From Vibrio sp. YMD68 (GTDB lineage: Bacteria > Pseudomonadota > Gammaproteobacteria > Enterobacterales > Vibrionaceae): 64,000 nt of DNA. Below are positions 17,369 to 26,641 of this stretch, one piece after another; position 1 is the first letter of the stretch, and each line of letters begins with the position of its first letter. The notes beneath the pieces are model-generated. The model made no database searches. It was not told where the DNA came from and was given only the letters and a program-made list of their open reading frames with translations. The position numbers and the translations under genes are program-made. Where the stretch lies: NCBI RefSeq assembly GCF_029958905.1, contig NZ_CP124614.1, positions 2,356,001-2,420,000 of the forward strand. Direction: 5' to 3'.

Positions 17369-18502
17369 ATGACAGATAGCCCAACTCTGGCTCTTGCAAA
17401 AGACCTTATTAGTCGCGAATCCGTGACACCAGAAGATGCAGGATGCCAAGAGGTTATGATCCAACGCCTAAAAGCATTAGGTTTTGAAATTGAAGTCATG
17501 GTTTATGACGACACCACCAACTTTTGGGCTCGTCGAGGAACAGAGTCACCTCTGTTTGCTTTTGCTGGCCATACCGATGTGGTTCCTGCAGGCACCCTAG
17601 AACATTGGCATACTCCCCCTTTCGAGCCGACTGTGATTGATGGCTATTTACACGGACGTGGCGCTGCCGACATGAAGGGCTCTTTAGCTTGTATGGTCGT
17701 GGCCGTAGAGCAGTTCATTGCTAATCATCCCAATCATAAAGGGTCTATTGCATTCTTAATCACTTCAGATGAAGAAGGGCCATTTATTAACGGTACAACT
17801 CGTGTTGTTGACACCCTAATGGCACGCGATGAGTTGATTGATATGTGCATCGTGGGCGAACCTTCCAGTACCCACACCATAGGCGATGTTGTCAAAAATG
17901 GTCGTCGAGGCTCGATTACTGGTGATCTAAAAGTAAAAGGCACTCAAGGTCACGTTGCTTACCCGCACTTGGCGAACAACCCTGTCCACCAGTCTTTACC
18001 TGCACTGGCTGAATTGGCTGCAACAAAATGGGATGACGGAAATGAGTTCTTCCCGCCAACAAGCTTTCAAATCCCAAACCTTCATTCAGGCACCGGCGCT
18101 TCAAACGTTATCCCTGGTGAATTTAATGTTCAGTTTAATTTCCGCTTTAGCACTGAGCTTACCGATGTCGATATTAAACAGCGTGTTCATTCGGTGTTAG
18201 ATGCACATGGGCTAGACTACGATCTTGAATGGACTCTTAGCGGGCACCCTTTCTTAACCGGTAAAGGCGAACTTCTTGAAGCCGTCGTAAAAGGTGTTGA
18301 AGCCGTAAACCATAAAAAACCCGAACTTCTGACGACAGGAGGCACCTCTGATGGTCGCTTTATTGCACGCATGGGGACACAAGTTGTCGAACTAGGGCCG
18401 GTGAACGCGACCATTCATAAAGTGAACGAATGTGTGTCTATTTCTGATTTAGAAAAACTCACTGACATGTTTGAGAAAACGCTCGACAACTTATTAGGCT
18501 AA
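17369..18502 (+). CDS. dapE: Succinyl-diaminopimelate desuccinylase DapE
   Basis: DapE removes succinate from N-succinyl-LL-diaminopimelate in lysine and peptidoglycan precursor synthesis. The 377 residues include the M20 dinuclear zinc motifs: [11 protein letters not shown] (about residue 67), [12 protein letters not shown] (about 100), the catalytic acid in TSDEEGP and IVGEPSST, with the C-terminal His in [12 protein letters not shown]. The ATG at 17369 follows AAGG. It lies in a run with yffB upstream and a peptidase and DUF2897 gene downstream. Confidence 0.97.
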   Translation: MTDSPTLALAKDLISRESVTPEDAGCQEVMIQRLKALGFEIEVMVYDDTTNFWARRGTESPLFAFAGHTDVVPAGTLEHWHTPPFEPTVIDGYLHGRGAADMKGSLACMVVAVEQFIANHPNHKGSIAFLITSDEEGPFINGTTRVVDTLMARDELIDMCIVGEPSSTHTIGDVVKNGRRGSITGDLKVKGTQGHVAYPHLANNPVHQSLPALAELAATKWDDGNEFFPPTSFQIPNLHSGTGASNVIPGEFNVQFNFRFSTELTDVDIKQRVHSVLDAHGLDYDLEWTLSGHPFLTGKGELLEAVVKGVEAVNHKKPELLTTGGTSDGRFIARMGTQVVELGPVNATIHKVNECVSISDLEKLTDMFEKTLDNLLG

Positions 18503-18504
18503 CG

Positions 18505-19188
18505 ATGACTCCCGAACAATTGACAGGACAAACGGAGACTCACCTTACCGAGGTCCTTATTGGTAACAAACCGTTCCAAGTGCACCATGATGTTGTTCGG
18601 GATCTTCTTAACCTCAAATCTGCCGCGGTAGAAGCCGGTTTTGATTTGTGCATCGCCAGTGGTTTTCGAAACTTTGAACGTCAAGCGGCTATCTGGAATA
18701 GTAAAATGGCCGGAGAAAAACCAATTCTCGACGCTAATAGCCAAGCCATTGACCCTTCAGAATTAAACGAAGAACAGAAAATTCGTGCTATTTTGAGATG
18801 GTCAGCCCTTCCTGGTGCGAGTCGTCATCATTGGGGAACGGATTTTGATGTGTATGATGCCTTGTCACTGCCTCAAGGTACACAACTCAAACTTGAGCCT
18901 TGGGAATACTTAGCAGGTCATCAGGCTCGGTTTTATCAATGGTTATCTTCTAATCTGAACTTATTTGGTTTCTACTTCCCATATCACCAAGACCAGGGAG
19001 GCGTAGCACCTGAGCCTTGGCATATCAGCCATGTCGAGCAAAGCCAGAATTGTCTGTCTGCGCTTTCTGTTAACATTCTAAGAGAGCAACTGGAAGGTCA
19101 ATCAATCAATGGGGCGAATTGTCTATCTAACTTACTCAATGATCTCTACACTCAATACATAACCAATGTAACTCCTGTGGAGGCATAA
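18505..19188 (+). CDS. M15-family (VanY/LdcB-like) carboxypeptidase
   Basis: The 227-residue protein has the M15B zinc carboxypeptidase pattern: a substrate region LCIASGFRNFERQAAIWN, the metal motif ASRHHWGTDFDVYD (His and Asp) and the C-terminal EPWHISH. It probably trims D-amino acids from peptidoglycan peptides. No signal peptide is apparent, so the start or the export route is open. It begins 2 bases after dapE and its TAA overlaps the next ATG by one base. Confidence 0.88.
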   Translation: MTPEQLTGQTETHLTEVLIGNKPFQVHHDVVRDLLNLKSAAVEAGFDLCIASGFRNFERQAAIWNSKMAGEKPILDANSQAIDPSELNEEQKIRAILRWSALPGASRHHWGTDFDVYDALSLPQGTQLKLEPWEYLAGHQARFYQWLSSNLNLFGFYFPYHQDQGGVAPEPWHISHVEQSQNCLSALSVNILREQLEGQSINGANCLSNLLNDLYTQYITNVTPVEA

Positions 19189-19463
19189 TGGATCTTCTGA
19201 CAAACCCTTGGGTTATCTCCTTGTTGGCGATGGGCTTTATGGTCAGCAATATCATGGCATTGAAATACGTCTCTAAACTGAAACTTGGCCAGTATAAGAA
19301 AAACAAGTCTACTGAAGAAAAATCCGAACAGGAACGTTCAGAAAAAGAAGAAGACAAAGACAAAGACAAAGACAAAGACAAAGACAAAGACAAAGAAGAA
19401 AATAGTACAGAATTTGATACTGATACTGATACTGATACTGATACTGATACTGATAAAAAATAA
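19188..19463 (+). CDS. DUF2897-like membrane-anchored small protein with DK and DT repeats
   Basis: Residues 1-40 (MDLLTNPWVISLLAMGFMVS, then NIMALKYVSKLK) resemble DUF2897: one membrane segment and a short basic stretch. The usual family protein ends soon after; here a highly charged tail of about 50 residues follows, with seven Asp-Lys and six Asp-Thr dipeptides encoded by two hexanucleotide microsatellites. Codon use in the tail is purely repetitive. The ATG overlaps the peptidase stop. A bidirectional terminator follows. Function is unknown. Confidence 0.8.
   Translation: MDLLTNPWVISLLAMGFMVSNIMALKYVSKLKLGQYKKNKSTEEKSEQERSEKEEDKDKDKDKDKDKDKEENSTEFDTDTDTDTDTDTDKK
19353..19394 (+). repeat. 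Microsatellite (GACAAA)7 in coding sequence
   Basis: Seven uninterrupted copies of GACAAA encode seven Asp-Lys pairs in the tail of the DUF2897-like protein. Copy change would alter protein length by two residues per unit without shifting the frame. Confidence 0.97.
19416..19451 (+). repeat. Microsatellite (GATACT)6 in coding sequence
   Basis: Six uninterrupted copies of GATACT encode six Asp-Thr pairs, ending four codons before and including the stop (GAT AAA AAA TAA). It lies 21 bases after the GACAAA tract. Confidence 0.97.
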
Positions 19464-19470
19464 ACAAAAA

Positions 19471-19497
19471 AAAGGAGCGTGTGAACGCTCCTTTTTC
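19471..19497. terminator. Bidirectional terminator between DUF2897-like gene and bamC
   Basis: The perfect stem AAAGGAGCGT/ACGCTCCTTT with a GTGA loop has A-rich DNA to its left and a T run to its right. It can serve the plus-strand gene ending at 19463 and the minus-strand bamC ending at 19530. Confidence 0.88.
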
Positions 19498-19529
19498 ATT
19501 GAGATTCAATCAAACCTCATACCCAGTAA

Positions 19530-20549
19530 CTACTTCTCGACCATCGCAGCAAGCACTGGCGCCATATCACTGAGCAGCTGCTCTTCAACAGGTTTGCCTG
19601 CCGAATCAGTGATGTTAATCGATGTACGGTTACCAAGATCACCAAACAAGAAGGTATAAGTACCGCCTTTCAAATCGACAGGTTTAACACCAATCTCTTC
19701 CCAGAAACTGTCATCTGGAGAGGCATATTTCGCTTTCACCGTGCCCTGAGACTGGTTTCTCGCTTCAAGAGTGAAACCCATTGAAGGCAGTAACTCTGGC
19801 AGACGCTGCCACAATACATTATAAGGCGTACGCGCAATAATAACCGGTAAACCACTGCGGTCGGTGCCCATGCTGATAGGGATTTGTTTCACTAACTGTT
19901 GCGCTTTTCGTGTTGCTTCTTCGCGCAAATCGAGATCATAACGAGCCATCACTAAGTTCGTCATCAAAATGTTATAGCGTTCTTTATTCGTCGCAGAAAC
20001 AGGGGTTTCTTGGTTGGCTTCGCGCCAATCAATCAGTGAAATCTTAAATCCAAAACGGTTATTGGCTTCAAGCTGTTCAATATTGTAACGACTGCCAAGT
20101 TCCACATCTTCATCGGCAGAGACCCACGAGAACCAACCGGTTTCAACAAGATTGTCGGATTGCTTCACAATGTCGACATTTCTTTCTTGGAGCATCTCCA
20201 AAGCGGTTTCCCAAACCTTAGCGGCTTCTTCTTTTCGCAATAACCAAAGCGTCACTTCACCGTTGATATTGGTTTCAGTTCGAGCACCTGGCACCAACTC
20301 TAAAATCTGCTGTGGAGGACGAATATCAACGTCACGCCCAAGTTCACCATTAAACTCCCCTGCAGGAATGACAAAATCATCGTAAAGATAAGGCTTTGCA
20401 TCCGCTGGGGCCTGCCACTCTTTAAACTCAGGGGTATTTAAGTATTCAAAATCGTCTTTTGCTTGGCGTCGATGGGAGGGATCGCTTGAGCATGCACTTA
20501 AAACAAGAACAGCTAGTGACGTCATGACTAGCTGATGAGAAAACTTCAT
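19530..20549 (-). CDS. bamC: Outer-membrane assembly lipoprotein BamC
   Basis: BamC is a lipoprotein subunit of the BAM complex. From the ATG at 20549 the product has 339 residues with a lipoprotein signal (MKFSHQLVMTSLAVLVLSAC, lipobox LSAC). The N-terminal unstructured part is followed by two helix-grip domains (FVIPAGEFNGELGRDVDIRP; LPVIIARTPYNVLWQRLPEL; YTFLFGDLGNRTSINITDS). The open frame to 20588 is rejected because it would bury the signal. It follows dapA by about 50 bases, the dapA-bamC order of gamma-proteobacteria. Confidence 0.94.
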   Translation of the reverse strand: MKFSHQLVMTSLAVLVLSACSSDPSHRRQAKDDFEYLNTPEFKEWQAPADAKPYLYDDFVIPAGEFNGELGRDVDIRPPQQILELVPGARTETNINGEVTLWLLRKEEAAKVWETALEMLQERNVDIVKQSDNLVETGWFSWVSADEDVELGSRYNIEQLEANNRFGFKISLIDWREANQETPVSATNKERYNILMTNLVMARYDLDLREEATRKAQQLVKQIPISMGTDRSGLPVIIARTPYNVLWQRLPELLPSMGFTLEARNQSQGTVKAKYASPDDSFWEEIGVKPVDLKGGTYTFLFGDLGNRTSINITDSAGKPVEEQLLSDMAPVLAAMVEK

Positions 20550-20601
20550 TGGAACTCCTAAAAAAGCCAAGAAAAAGATCTTGGCCATTCTTTGTAATTA
20601 A

Positions 20602-21480
20602 TTAGTAAATACCTGAATCAGTCAATGCTTTGCTAACAACAGGTTGTGCCGATTCTGAAAGAACGGTCAGTGGCAATCTTAAACAGCCATGCTCAATCAA
20701 ACCAAGCTTATGAGCCGCCCATTTCACTGGAATAGGGCTTGATTCAACAAACAGATCTCGATGCAAAGGCATTAAACGCTCGTTGATAGCTCTCGCTTCT
20801 TCCATTTCACCTTGAGCAGCAAGCTTAAACATTTTCGCCATGTCTGCCGCAGCAATATTGTTCGTGACTGAAACAACTCCGTTACCACCAGCGGCAACAA
20901 AATCAAGCCCCGAACTGTCATCACCACTAAGTAAGATAAAATCTTCGCCACAAAGTTCACGGTGAATTGCAACTCTTTCTAATTCACCCGTAGCGTCTTT
21001 CAATGCAACGATATTTTCAATTTTTGATAGTCGAGCAACGGTTTCTGGCAACAAATCTACCGCAGTACGGCCAGGAACATTATAAAGGATTTGAGGAACA
21101 TCACTCACTTCAGCAATCGCTTTATAATGCTGATATAAGCCTTCTTGAGTTGGCTTGTTGTAATAAGGGGTTACACTAAGGCACCCAGCAATGCCTGAGT
21201 TATTCAGCAAACGGCTGAAAGTCACAGACTCGTGAGTCGCATTAGCACCAGTACCAGCAATAACAGGGATACGGCCAGCCGCAAATTCAACCGTTTTGTG
21301 TACCACTTTAACATGCTCTTCAACGGTGAGCGTTGCTGACTCACCGGTTGTTCCTACAGCGACAATACCATCTGTGCCTGCATCCACATGGAAATCCACC
21401 AATTTTTTCAGGCTTATGTAATCGACCTCACCATTGGAATTAAACGGTGTAATTAATGCAACAATACTTCCTGAAAACAT
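20602..21480 (-). CDS. dapA: 4-hydroxy-tetrahydrodipicolinate synthase DapA
   Basis: DapA condenses pyruvate with aspartate semialdehyde in lysine/diaminopimelate synthesis. The 292 residues begin [13 protein letters not shown] at ATG 21480, which has GGAG 6 bases upstream; the ATG at 21492 would place that site inside the gene. [10 protein letters not shown], the Tyr of [14 protein letters not shown] and the Schiff-base Lys in [10 protein letters not shown] are present. With dapE 2 kb away, two steps of the same pathway are close but on opposite strands. Confidence 0.96.
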   Translation of the reverse strand: MFSGSIVALITPFNSNGEVDYISLKKLVDFHVDAGTDGIVAVGTTGESATLTVEEHVKVVHKTVEFAAGRIPVIAGTGANATHESVTFSRLLNNSGIAGCLSVTPYYNKPTQEGLYQHYKAIAEVSDVPQILYNVPGRTAVDLLPETVARLSKIENIVALKDATGELERVAIHRELCGEDFILLSGDDSSGLDFVAAGGNGVVSVTNNIAAADMAKMFKLAAQGEMEEARAINERLMPLHRDLFVESSPIPVKWAAHKLGLIEHGCLRLPLTVLSESAQPVVSKALTDSGIY

Positions 21481-21780
21481 GTTTTTCTCCATTATTTGAT
21501 ACTTTCTGCATGGTACTGTATGGCTCTTGCGTATGACAAGGCGTTAAAGGGATATATAGCACCTGTTATGTTGAATATTTATCACATGTTTGACCTTTGG
21601 CATAGTTATTCACCTACATAATTGGGAAATAATGATCATAGAACAGTAAACAAACAAAACCGAGACTCGAAATGCCATGTTTTTTCACACAATTCAGTAA
21701 CAAAACCCAGCGCTTCAAGGAAGCATATTGATGCTTCTGTGCTAACATACCTATTAATAGCCCTCATTTAACGTGACATT

Positions 21781-22323
21781 ATGACTCAACATCTAGTAAT
21801 TACCGCCGTCGGCACAGACCGCCCAGGTGTGTCGAATCAAATCGTTCACCTAGTGACTCAATCGGGGTGCAATATCATCGACAGTCGTATAGCTATTTTC
21901 GGTAACGAATTTACTCTTTTGATGTTGGTTTCTGGAAACAACAACAGCATAACGAGAGTCGAGACGACGCTTCCTCTTTTAGGTCAAGAGCACGACCTTA
22001 TTACCATGATGAAACGCACTTCCACCCACGAAGTTATCGACCACGCTTACACGCTGGAAGTCTTTATCGAATCCGATGACAGAATGGGCTTGACTGAAGA
22101 GTTCACTCAATTCTTCGCGGACAGACAGATTGGTTTGGCATCACTCAGTGCTCAGACTATCAATAAAACTCAGGTCGGACTGAATAACGACCAATTTCAT
22201 ATCGCCCTAACGGCCACCGTGGGTTCACAGTGTAACCTCATGCAGCTACAAGAAGAGTTCACTCTTTTCTGCCAATCACTGGCTGTTCACGGGTCTCTTA
22301 ATTTTATAAAAAACAGTCAATAG
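21781..22323 (+). CDS. gcvR: Glycine cleavage system repressor-like protein GcvR (two ACT domains)
   Basis: The 180-residue protein has two ACT domains (about 1-85: LVITAVGTDRPGVSNQIVHL; about 90-175: YTLEVFIESDDRMGLTEEFT), the architecture of GcvR, which binds GcvA in E. coli. No DNA-binding domain is visible. It is divergent from dapA and 12 bases before bcp, the gcvR-bcp pair found in E. coli. A different ligand or partner in Vibrio cannot be excluded. Confidence 0.88.
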   Translation: MTQHLVITAVGTDRPGVSNQIVHLVTQSGCNIIDSRIAIFGNEFTLLMLVSGNNNSITRVETTLPLLGQEHDLITMMKRTSTHEVIDHAYTLEVFIESDDRMGLTEEFTQFFADRQIGLASLSAQTINKTQVGLNNDQFHIALTATVGSQCNLMQLQEEFTLFCQSLAVHGSLNFIKNSQ

Positions 22324-22335
22324 AAAGGATTATCG

Positions 22336-22806
22336 ATGAATACTTTGACTGCTGGCACGCCAGCTCCGAACTTCTCTCTTTTAGATCAAGATGGCAAAAC
22401 CGTATCACTTGGTGATTTTGAAGGTAAAAAAGTGCTTTTCTACTTTTACCCGAAAGCCATGACACCAGGCTGTACAACACAAGCACAAGGGCTTCGCGAC
22501 ATTAAAGCAGAATTAGACGATCATAACGTCGTTGTTCTAGGCGTGAGCATTGACCCTGTAAAGCGTCTGGGAAAGTTTATCGAGCGTGACAGCCTTAATT
22601 TCACTCTTTTATCTGATGAAGACCATGCTGCCGCTGATCAATTTGGGGTTTGGGGAGAAAAGAAATTTATGGGCAAGATCTATGATGGTTTGCACCGTAT
22701 TAGCTTTTTGATCAATGAACAAGGTGTCATCGAGCATGTGTTTAATAAATTTAAAACCAAGACTCACCACGAAGTCGTTTTAGATTACCTAAACGAAAAC
22801 AAGTAG
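22336..22806 (+). CDS. bcp: Thioredoxin-dependent peroxiredoxin Bcp
   Basis: This 156-residue AhpC/TSA-fold peroxidase reduces hydroperoxides. The peroxidatic Cys is in MTPGCTTQAQGLRD (about residue 46). In E. coli a second, resolving Cys lies five residues later (TPGCTVQACGLRD); here that place is Gln, and the protein has no other cysteine, so it should work by a 1-Cys mechanism. A good ribosome binding site (AAAGGATTATCG) precedes ATG 22336. It is co-transcribed with gcvR. Confidence 0.94.
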   Translation: MNTLTAGTPAPNFSLLDQDGKTVSLGDFEGKKVLFYFYPKAMTPGCTTQAQGLRDIKAELDDHNVVVLGVSIDPVKRLGKFIERDSLNFTLLSDEDHAAADQFGVWGEKKFMGKIYDGLHRISFLINEQGVIEHVFNKFKTKTHHEVVLDYLNENK

Positions 22807-22837
22807 CCGACCGTTTCAGTGAGTCGTTCTCAAAGAA

Positions 22838-22893
22838 TAGGTTTTAGGCCATAGCTTTTAGACCATAGTTTTTAGACCATAGGTTTTAGGCAA
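22838..22893. repeat. Four imperfect 14-bp tandem repeats after bcp
   Basis: Four 14-bp units of the form TAG(G/C/T)TTTTAG(G/A)C(C/A)A run head to tail at 22838, 22852, 22866 and 22880. They are non-coding, 30 bases after the bcp stop. Confidence 0.92.
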
Positions 22894-22904
22894 CAACGCC
22901 TACT

Positions 22905-22932
22905 CCTAGATGACCGTTCCTAGATAACCGTT
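22905..22932. repeat. Two 14-bp tandem repeats after bcp
   Basis: CCTAGATGACCGTT and CCTAGATAACCGTT lie head to tail and differ at one base. The unit is unrelated to the 14-bp tract just to the left but has the same length. Confidence 0.9.
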
Positions 22933-22944
22933 TATAGAAATATA

Positions 22945-22978
22945 AATGCCAGCTCGTCGATGTCGAGCTGGCATTTTA
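22945..22978. terminator. Terminator between bcp and the chemoreceptor gene
   Basis: The 12-bp stem AATGCCAGCTCG/CGAGCTGGCATT has a 7-base loop. T residues follow on the plus side and a weaker AT-rich stretch on the minus side; it can serve the convergent bcp and chemoreceptor genes. Confidence 0.78.
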
Positions 22979-22997
22979 GTTTATAGAACCGCTTGTG

Positions 22998-24869
22998 TTA
23001 AACCACAAACTTATTCAGTAGCGCATCTTGCTGATGGATATTATCTTTCTGTGTTTGCATCGCTATATTGGTGTTTTCAGCTGAATCTGCCACTTGTGTC
23101 GATAGGTCTTTTATCTTCACGGTGTTGTTGTTGATTTCTTCCGCAACTAAGCTTTGTTCTTCCGCAGCAGATGCGATTTGCAAATTCATATCAGAGATTT
23201 GCTGAATGGCATTACTGATACTTTCTAGCGAAGAGTTCGCGGCTTGCGCTTTATCAACGGCATCGATAGCGGTTGTTTTACTTTCGTTCATTGCTGCCGA
23301 TACGGAACTTGCCCCGGCTTGCAGCTGTTCAATCATGCTGCGAATTTCTGTCGTCGACTCTTGCGTTCGTTGTGCCAATGTACGGACTTCATCAGCTACC
23401 ACGGCAAAACCACGACCTGATTCACCCGCTCGAGCAGCCTCAATCGCCGCATTTAATGCTAGAAGGTTGGTTTGATCGGCAATGTCATTGATAACCTTCA
23501 AGATGGTTTCAATGTTCGCCGTTGCCGTTTCTAGTCCTTTTACCTCTTCTACCGCCTGGTCTATTCTTGCCGACAAGTTATCGATAGACGTTGTAGTTTC
23601 ACTCACAACTTTTGAACCCGCTTCTGTGGCATCATCTGCCTCTCGAGCCGCCGCCGCTGCGCCTTGAGCATTATTGGCCACTTCAGTTGCCGTTACCGCC
23701 ATTTCGTTCATTGCTGTCGCTAATTGCTCCAACTCTTGAAGCTGACTACGCATCGCATCGGCAGATTCATGGGCGCCATGCACAATCATCTCGGTTCCGT
23801 TCATGATTTCATGACCAATGCTTTTCGATTGAATGATTTGATTTTGTAACGTTTCAGTGAACTTGTTAAAACCTTTAGCCAGCTCTGCAAATTCAGCGTC
23901 TGTGTTAGTATCAAGACGTTTTGTTAAGTCCCCTTGACCAGAAGCGACATCTTGAATGGCCGCGTTTAACGTCCCTAATGGGCGCATCAATACGCGAATC
24001 AATAGTGTCAGAACGATCACGCTTAAAATAACGCCAATCAACGTATAAATAACCGAGCTATTACGTAATTTGGCTATCGCTGCAAAAGCAATAGACTCAT
24101 CAACAATCGCGCCGACATACCAGTTTTCTGAAGGCACTTTCATGAACTGGACAAGAAATTTTGAACCATTCATCTCTATGTTCTGAACGCCTTCTTTGAT
24201 TTGAACTTCCGGCATGTAGGTGGATAATTTTTGTCCGTTATTCTTTGTTTCTGGGTGTGCGATCGTCGTTCCATCACCGGTCACTATAAATAAGTAACCC
24301 GCATCCAGCAGGTTAATGCTGTTGACCAAATCCGCAAGTCCGGTCAGTTCCATGTCATAGAACATACCCGCTGTGAATTTGCCATTTTCTTTGACTGGCG
24401 TACCAATTGAAATAATAACGTTACTTGTTGATACATCAACATAAGGGGCAGTCACGATCAATCGACCTTTCGATTTTGCATCGATAAACCAAGGACGAAC
24501 TCGAGGATCATAATCCGGGCCGGCTTCCCAGCCGTCATCATTTTCAATAACAAAGCCATTCGAGTCGTAACCAAAACCGACCGCTAGAAAGCTAGACTTC
24601 AAATTTGGAGTCTCCAGGATTGTCTTTACATAAGCTTGATCTTGAGGATTAATCTCAATCACTTCAGTGGTGGACTGAGCTAGGGACTTTTTACTCTCCA
24701 TTTCCGATGAAACCGTATTATTTACCCCGACAACCATTTCATTCAAGCTACTGCTTACTAGGTTCTCTACTTCCGATTTCACCGTAGATAACTGCTGAAC
24801 AGACAGTAAAGAAACCGTAACAAACAACAATGCTGAAGACGCTGCCACAATTTTCTGACTAAATTTCAT
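22998..24869 (-). CDS. Methyl-accepting chemotaxis protein with dCache sensor
   Basis: The 623-residue chemoreceptor has an N-terminal membrane segment (about 8-28), a periplasmic dCache domain (about 35-270; [36 protein letters not shown]), a second membrane segment (about 275-297; [18 protein letters not shown]), HAMP, and a cytoplasmic signalling domain with the hairpin tip [20 protein letters not shown]. The RxRPWF...Y.D pattern resembles the amino-acid-binding dCache motif, so an amino-acid ligand is possible (inference). No C-terminal CheR-binding pentapeptide is present. It stands alone with a sigma-28 promoter. Confidence 0.93.
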   Translation of the reverse strand: MKFSQKIVAASSALLFVTVSLLSVQQLSTVKSEVENLVSSSLNEMVVGVNNTVSSEMESKKSLAQSTTEVIEINPQDQAYVKTILETPNLKSSFLAVGFGYDSNGFVIENDDGWEAGPDYDPRVRPWFIDAKSKGRLIVTAPYVDVSTSNVIISIGTPVKENGKFTAGMFYDMELTGLADLVNSINLLDAGYLFIVTGDGTTIAHPETKNNGQKLSTYMPEVQIKEGVQNIEMNGSKFLVQFMKVPSENWYVGAIVDESIAFAAIAKLRNSSVIYTLIGVILSVIVLTLLIRVLMRPLGTLNAAIQDVASGQGDLTKRLDTNTDAEFAELAKGFNKFTETLQNQIIQSKSIGHEIMNGTEMIVHGAHESADAMRSQLQELEQLATAMNEMAVTATEVANNAQGAAAAAREADDATEAGSKVVSETTTSIDNLSARIDQAVEEVKGLETATANIETILKVINDIADQTNLLALNAAIEAARAGESGRGFAVVADEVRTLAQRTQESTTEIRSMIEQLQAGASSVSAAMNESKTTAIDAVDKAQAANSSLESISNAIQQISDMNLQIASAAEEQSLVAEEINNNTVKIKDLSTQVADSAENTNIAMQTQKDNIHQQDALLNKFVV

Positions 24870-24916
24870 AACTTCCCTCGACTAGGTGACACCAGATTTT
24901 AATTATTCCATATGCT

Positions 24917-24943
24917 ATATCGTCAAATATTACAAAAACTTAA
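24917..24943 (-). promoter_or_regulatory. Sigma-28 promoter of the chemoreceptor gene
   Basis: The minus strand reads TTAAGTTT-N11-GACGATAT, 13 of 16 matches to the FliA consensus with exact spacing, about 48 bases before the ATG. It ties this isolated receptor to the flagellar regulon. Confidence 0.75.
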
Positions 24944-25007
24944 TTACTTTTTTGTAAATAAATTGATGGCTATTTGTGACTCATAGGTAGAAGTATAGAT
25001 GCAAAAG

Positions 25008-25049
25008 CAAAAAAAAAAAGCTCTACCTGATTAAAATCGATAGAGCTTT
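25008..25049 (-). terminator. Terminator after perM
   Basis: On the minus strand AAAGCTCTA and TAGAGCTTT pair around a 14-base loop and are followed by a run of about ten T. It lies about 40 bases after the perM stop. Confidence 0.85.
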
Positions 25050-25087
25050 ACTTTTATTTCAATGAGTTACGTTATAAAGACGAGTGA

Positions 25088-26161
25088 TTAGGGGGTGATT
25101 TTCAGCTCTTCGTCTTCATGGCTAGGCAGTGCATTCACCACGGCTTTGACTAATGTCGCCAACGGAATGGCAAAAAAGACCCCCCAAAAGCCCCATAACC
25201 CACCAAAGACCAGGACCCCAACAATAATAGCAACAGGGTGGAGGTTAACCGCTTCAGAAAACAGAACAGGCACTAATACATTGCCATCGAGCATCTGAAT
25301 AATGCCATAAGCAAACAGTAACCAATAAAACGGTGGTGTTAGACCCCATTGAAATAGCCCGACGATGGCAACCGGTACCGTCACAGCTGCCGCCCCGATA
25401 TAAGGGATCAAGACAGAAAAACCCACCGCCACAGCAAGTAACACTGCATATCGAAGATCCAATATAGCGAACGTAATGTAGCTTGCACCACCAACAATTA
25501 AGATCTCAAGCACCTTACCTCGAATGTAATTCGAAATTTGCTGGTTCATTTCAACCCAAACTTTATCGGCCAAACGTCGGTTTCTTGGCAAAACACCACT
25601 CGCCATCGCCACCATTTCTTTCTTATCTTTTAACAAGAAGAACACCAATAGCGGAACAAGAATTAGATAGACAGCAAGCGTGGCTAAACTCACCAGTGAT
25701 GCAAGGGATCCCTTAACAACACTTTCCCCCATACCAATCGCTTGATTTTTCATATTGATAATCAATGATTCCACTATCTGAAGATTGGCGAGTTCAGGGT
25801 AGCGTTCTGGCAAAATAGCAATAAAGTTTTGCAGGCCAATATACATATTGGGGATGTCATTAATAAGATTGCCTACCTGTTGCCAGATAGTCGGAATTAA
25901 CCCAAACACGGCCAATAACATCAAGCCAGTAAACGACAAAATAACAATGATAACGGCGAACGTTCTGGGGATACGAAAACGACCAAGTTGGGTCACTGGC
26001 CATTCGAGCAAATAAGCCAATACAATGGCGACAAGCAAAGGCGCAATGAGGTGACCAAAAAAGTAGATGGTAATGAAACCAAAAAATAGAATAGCGACCA
26101 AGCTTACAGCGTGTGGATCTGAAAAACGTCGCTTATACCAACGACTGACCATATCTAACAT
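25088..26161 (-). CDS. perM: AI-2E transporter family inner-membrane protein PerM
   Basis: A 357-residue polytopic membrane protein with about eight hydrophobic segments, including FFGHLIAPLLVAIVLAYLLE near the N-terminus and a C-terminal block with IGAAAVTVPVAIVGL and FGGLWGFWGVFFAIPLATLV. This is the YdiK/PerM/TqsA family. The substrate is not known from sequence. It lies downstream of the TusA-like gene (15-base gap) and divergently from bepA, the arrangement of perM and bepA in E. coli. Confidence 0.9.
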   Translation of the reverse strand: MLDMVSRWYKRRFSDPHAVSLVAILFFGFITIYFFGHLIAPLLVAIVLAYLLEWPVTQLGRFRIPRTFAVIIVILSFTGLMLLAVFGLIPTIWQQVGNLINDIPNMYIGLQNFIAILPERYPELANLQIVESLIINMKNQAIGMGESVVKGSLASLVSLATLAVYLILVPLLVFFLLKDKKEMVAMASGVLPRNRRLADKVWVEMNQQISNYIRGKVLEILIVGGASYITFAILDLRYAVLLAVAVGFSVLIPYIGAAAVTVPVAIVGLFQWGLTPPFYWLLFAYGIIQMLDGNVLVPVLFSEAVNLHPVAIIVGVLVFGGLWGFWGVFFAIPLATLVKAVVNALPSHEDEELKITP

Positions 26162-26176
26162 TAAGCAGTGTTCCCT

Positions 26177-26398
26177 TTAATTTTGAATAACGACTTTAAG
26201 TCTAAAGCCGTCGTCTATTTTCTCACTAGTCACTAAGTGGTTCTTCAAACGGAAATAACGCTCTACGTCTTGGAATGAGCTTTCATCAGACAGGATAACT
26301 TCAGCCTCCTCTCCGATGGTTAGCGTTGTGACATAACGTTTTGCCAATAGTAGCGCCATAGGGCAGCGTTCAGCACGTAAATCTAGAAGTCGTTCCAC
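26177..26398 (-). CDS. TusA/SirA-family sulfur carrier-like protein
   Basis: The 73-residue protein has the family N-terminus LDLRAERCPMALLLAKR with the single conserved Cys-Pro (about residue 12), and the small alpha/beta fold length. The typical CPxP is here CPMA. Such proteins carry persulfide sulfur, but this branch next to perM is not assigned to a pathway. It is followed closely by perM. Confidence 0.85.
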   Translation of the reverse strand: MERLLDLRAERCPMALLLAKRYVTTLTIGEEAEVILSDESSFQDVERYFRLKNHLVTSEKIDDGFRLKVVIQN

Positions 26399-26641
26399 TT
26401 TTTGACTCGATACACTTCAGTAAGCCGCTATTGTATAGGGTTTTATGCAGCAAACAAAATTCAAGTTCATGTTTCATTACGGCGCCCTTGTATTTACGGG
26501 GGCATCAACGTTAAAGTAGCCACTACCGCTTGCCATGCCGCTATATTTTGCCACTCTTCCAACAAAGAGCAGAAATAGTTGAAACAAAACAGGCTTTGCC
26601 GTGTCAATAACAACAATGAAAATGGAGTATTGTTGACTACT

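Noticed and set aside
19285..19659. Plus-strand ORF with KTKTK and LILIL runs
   Set aside because: It is another frame of the two hexanucleotide tracts and runs on through the terminator into bamC.
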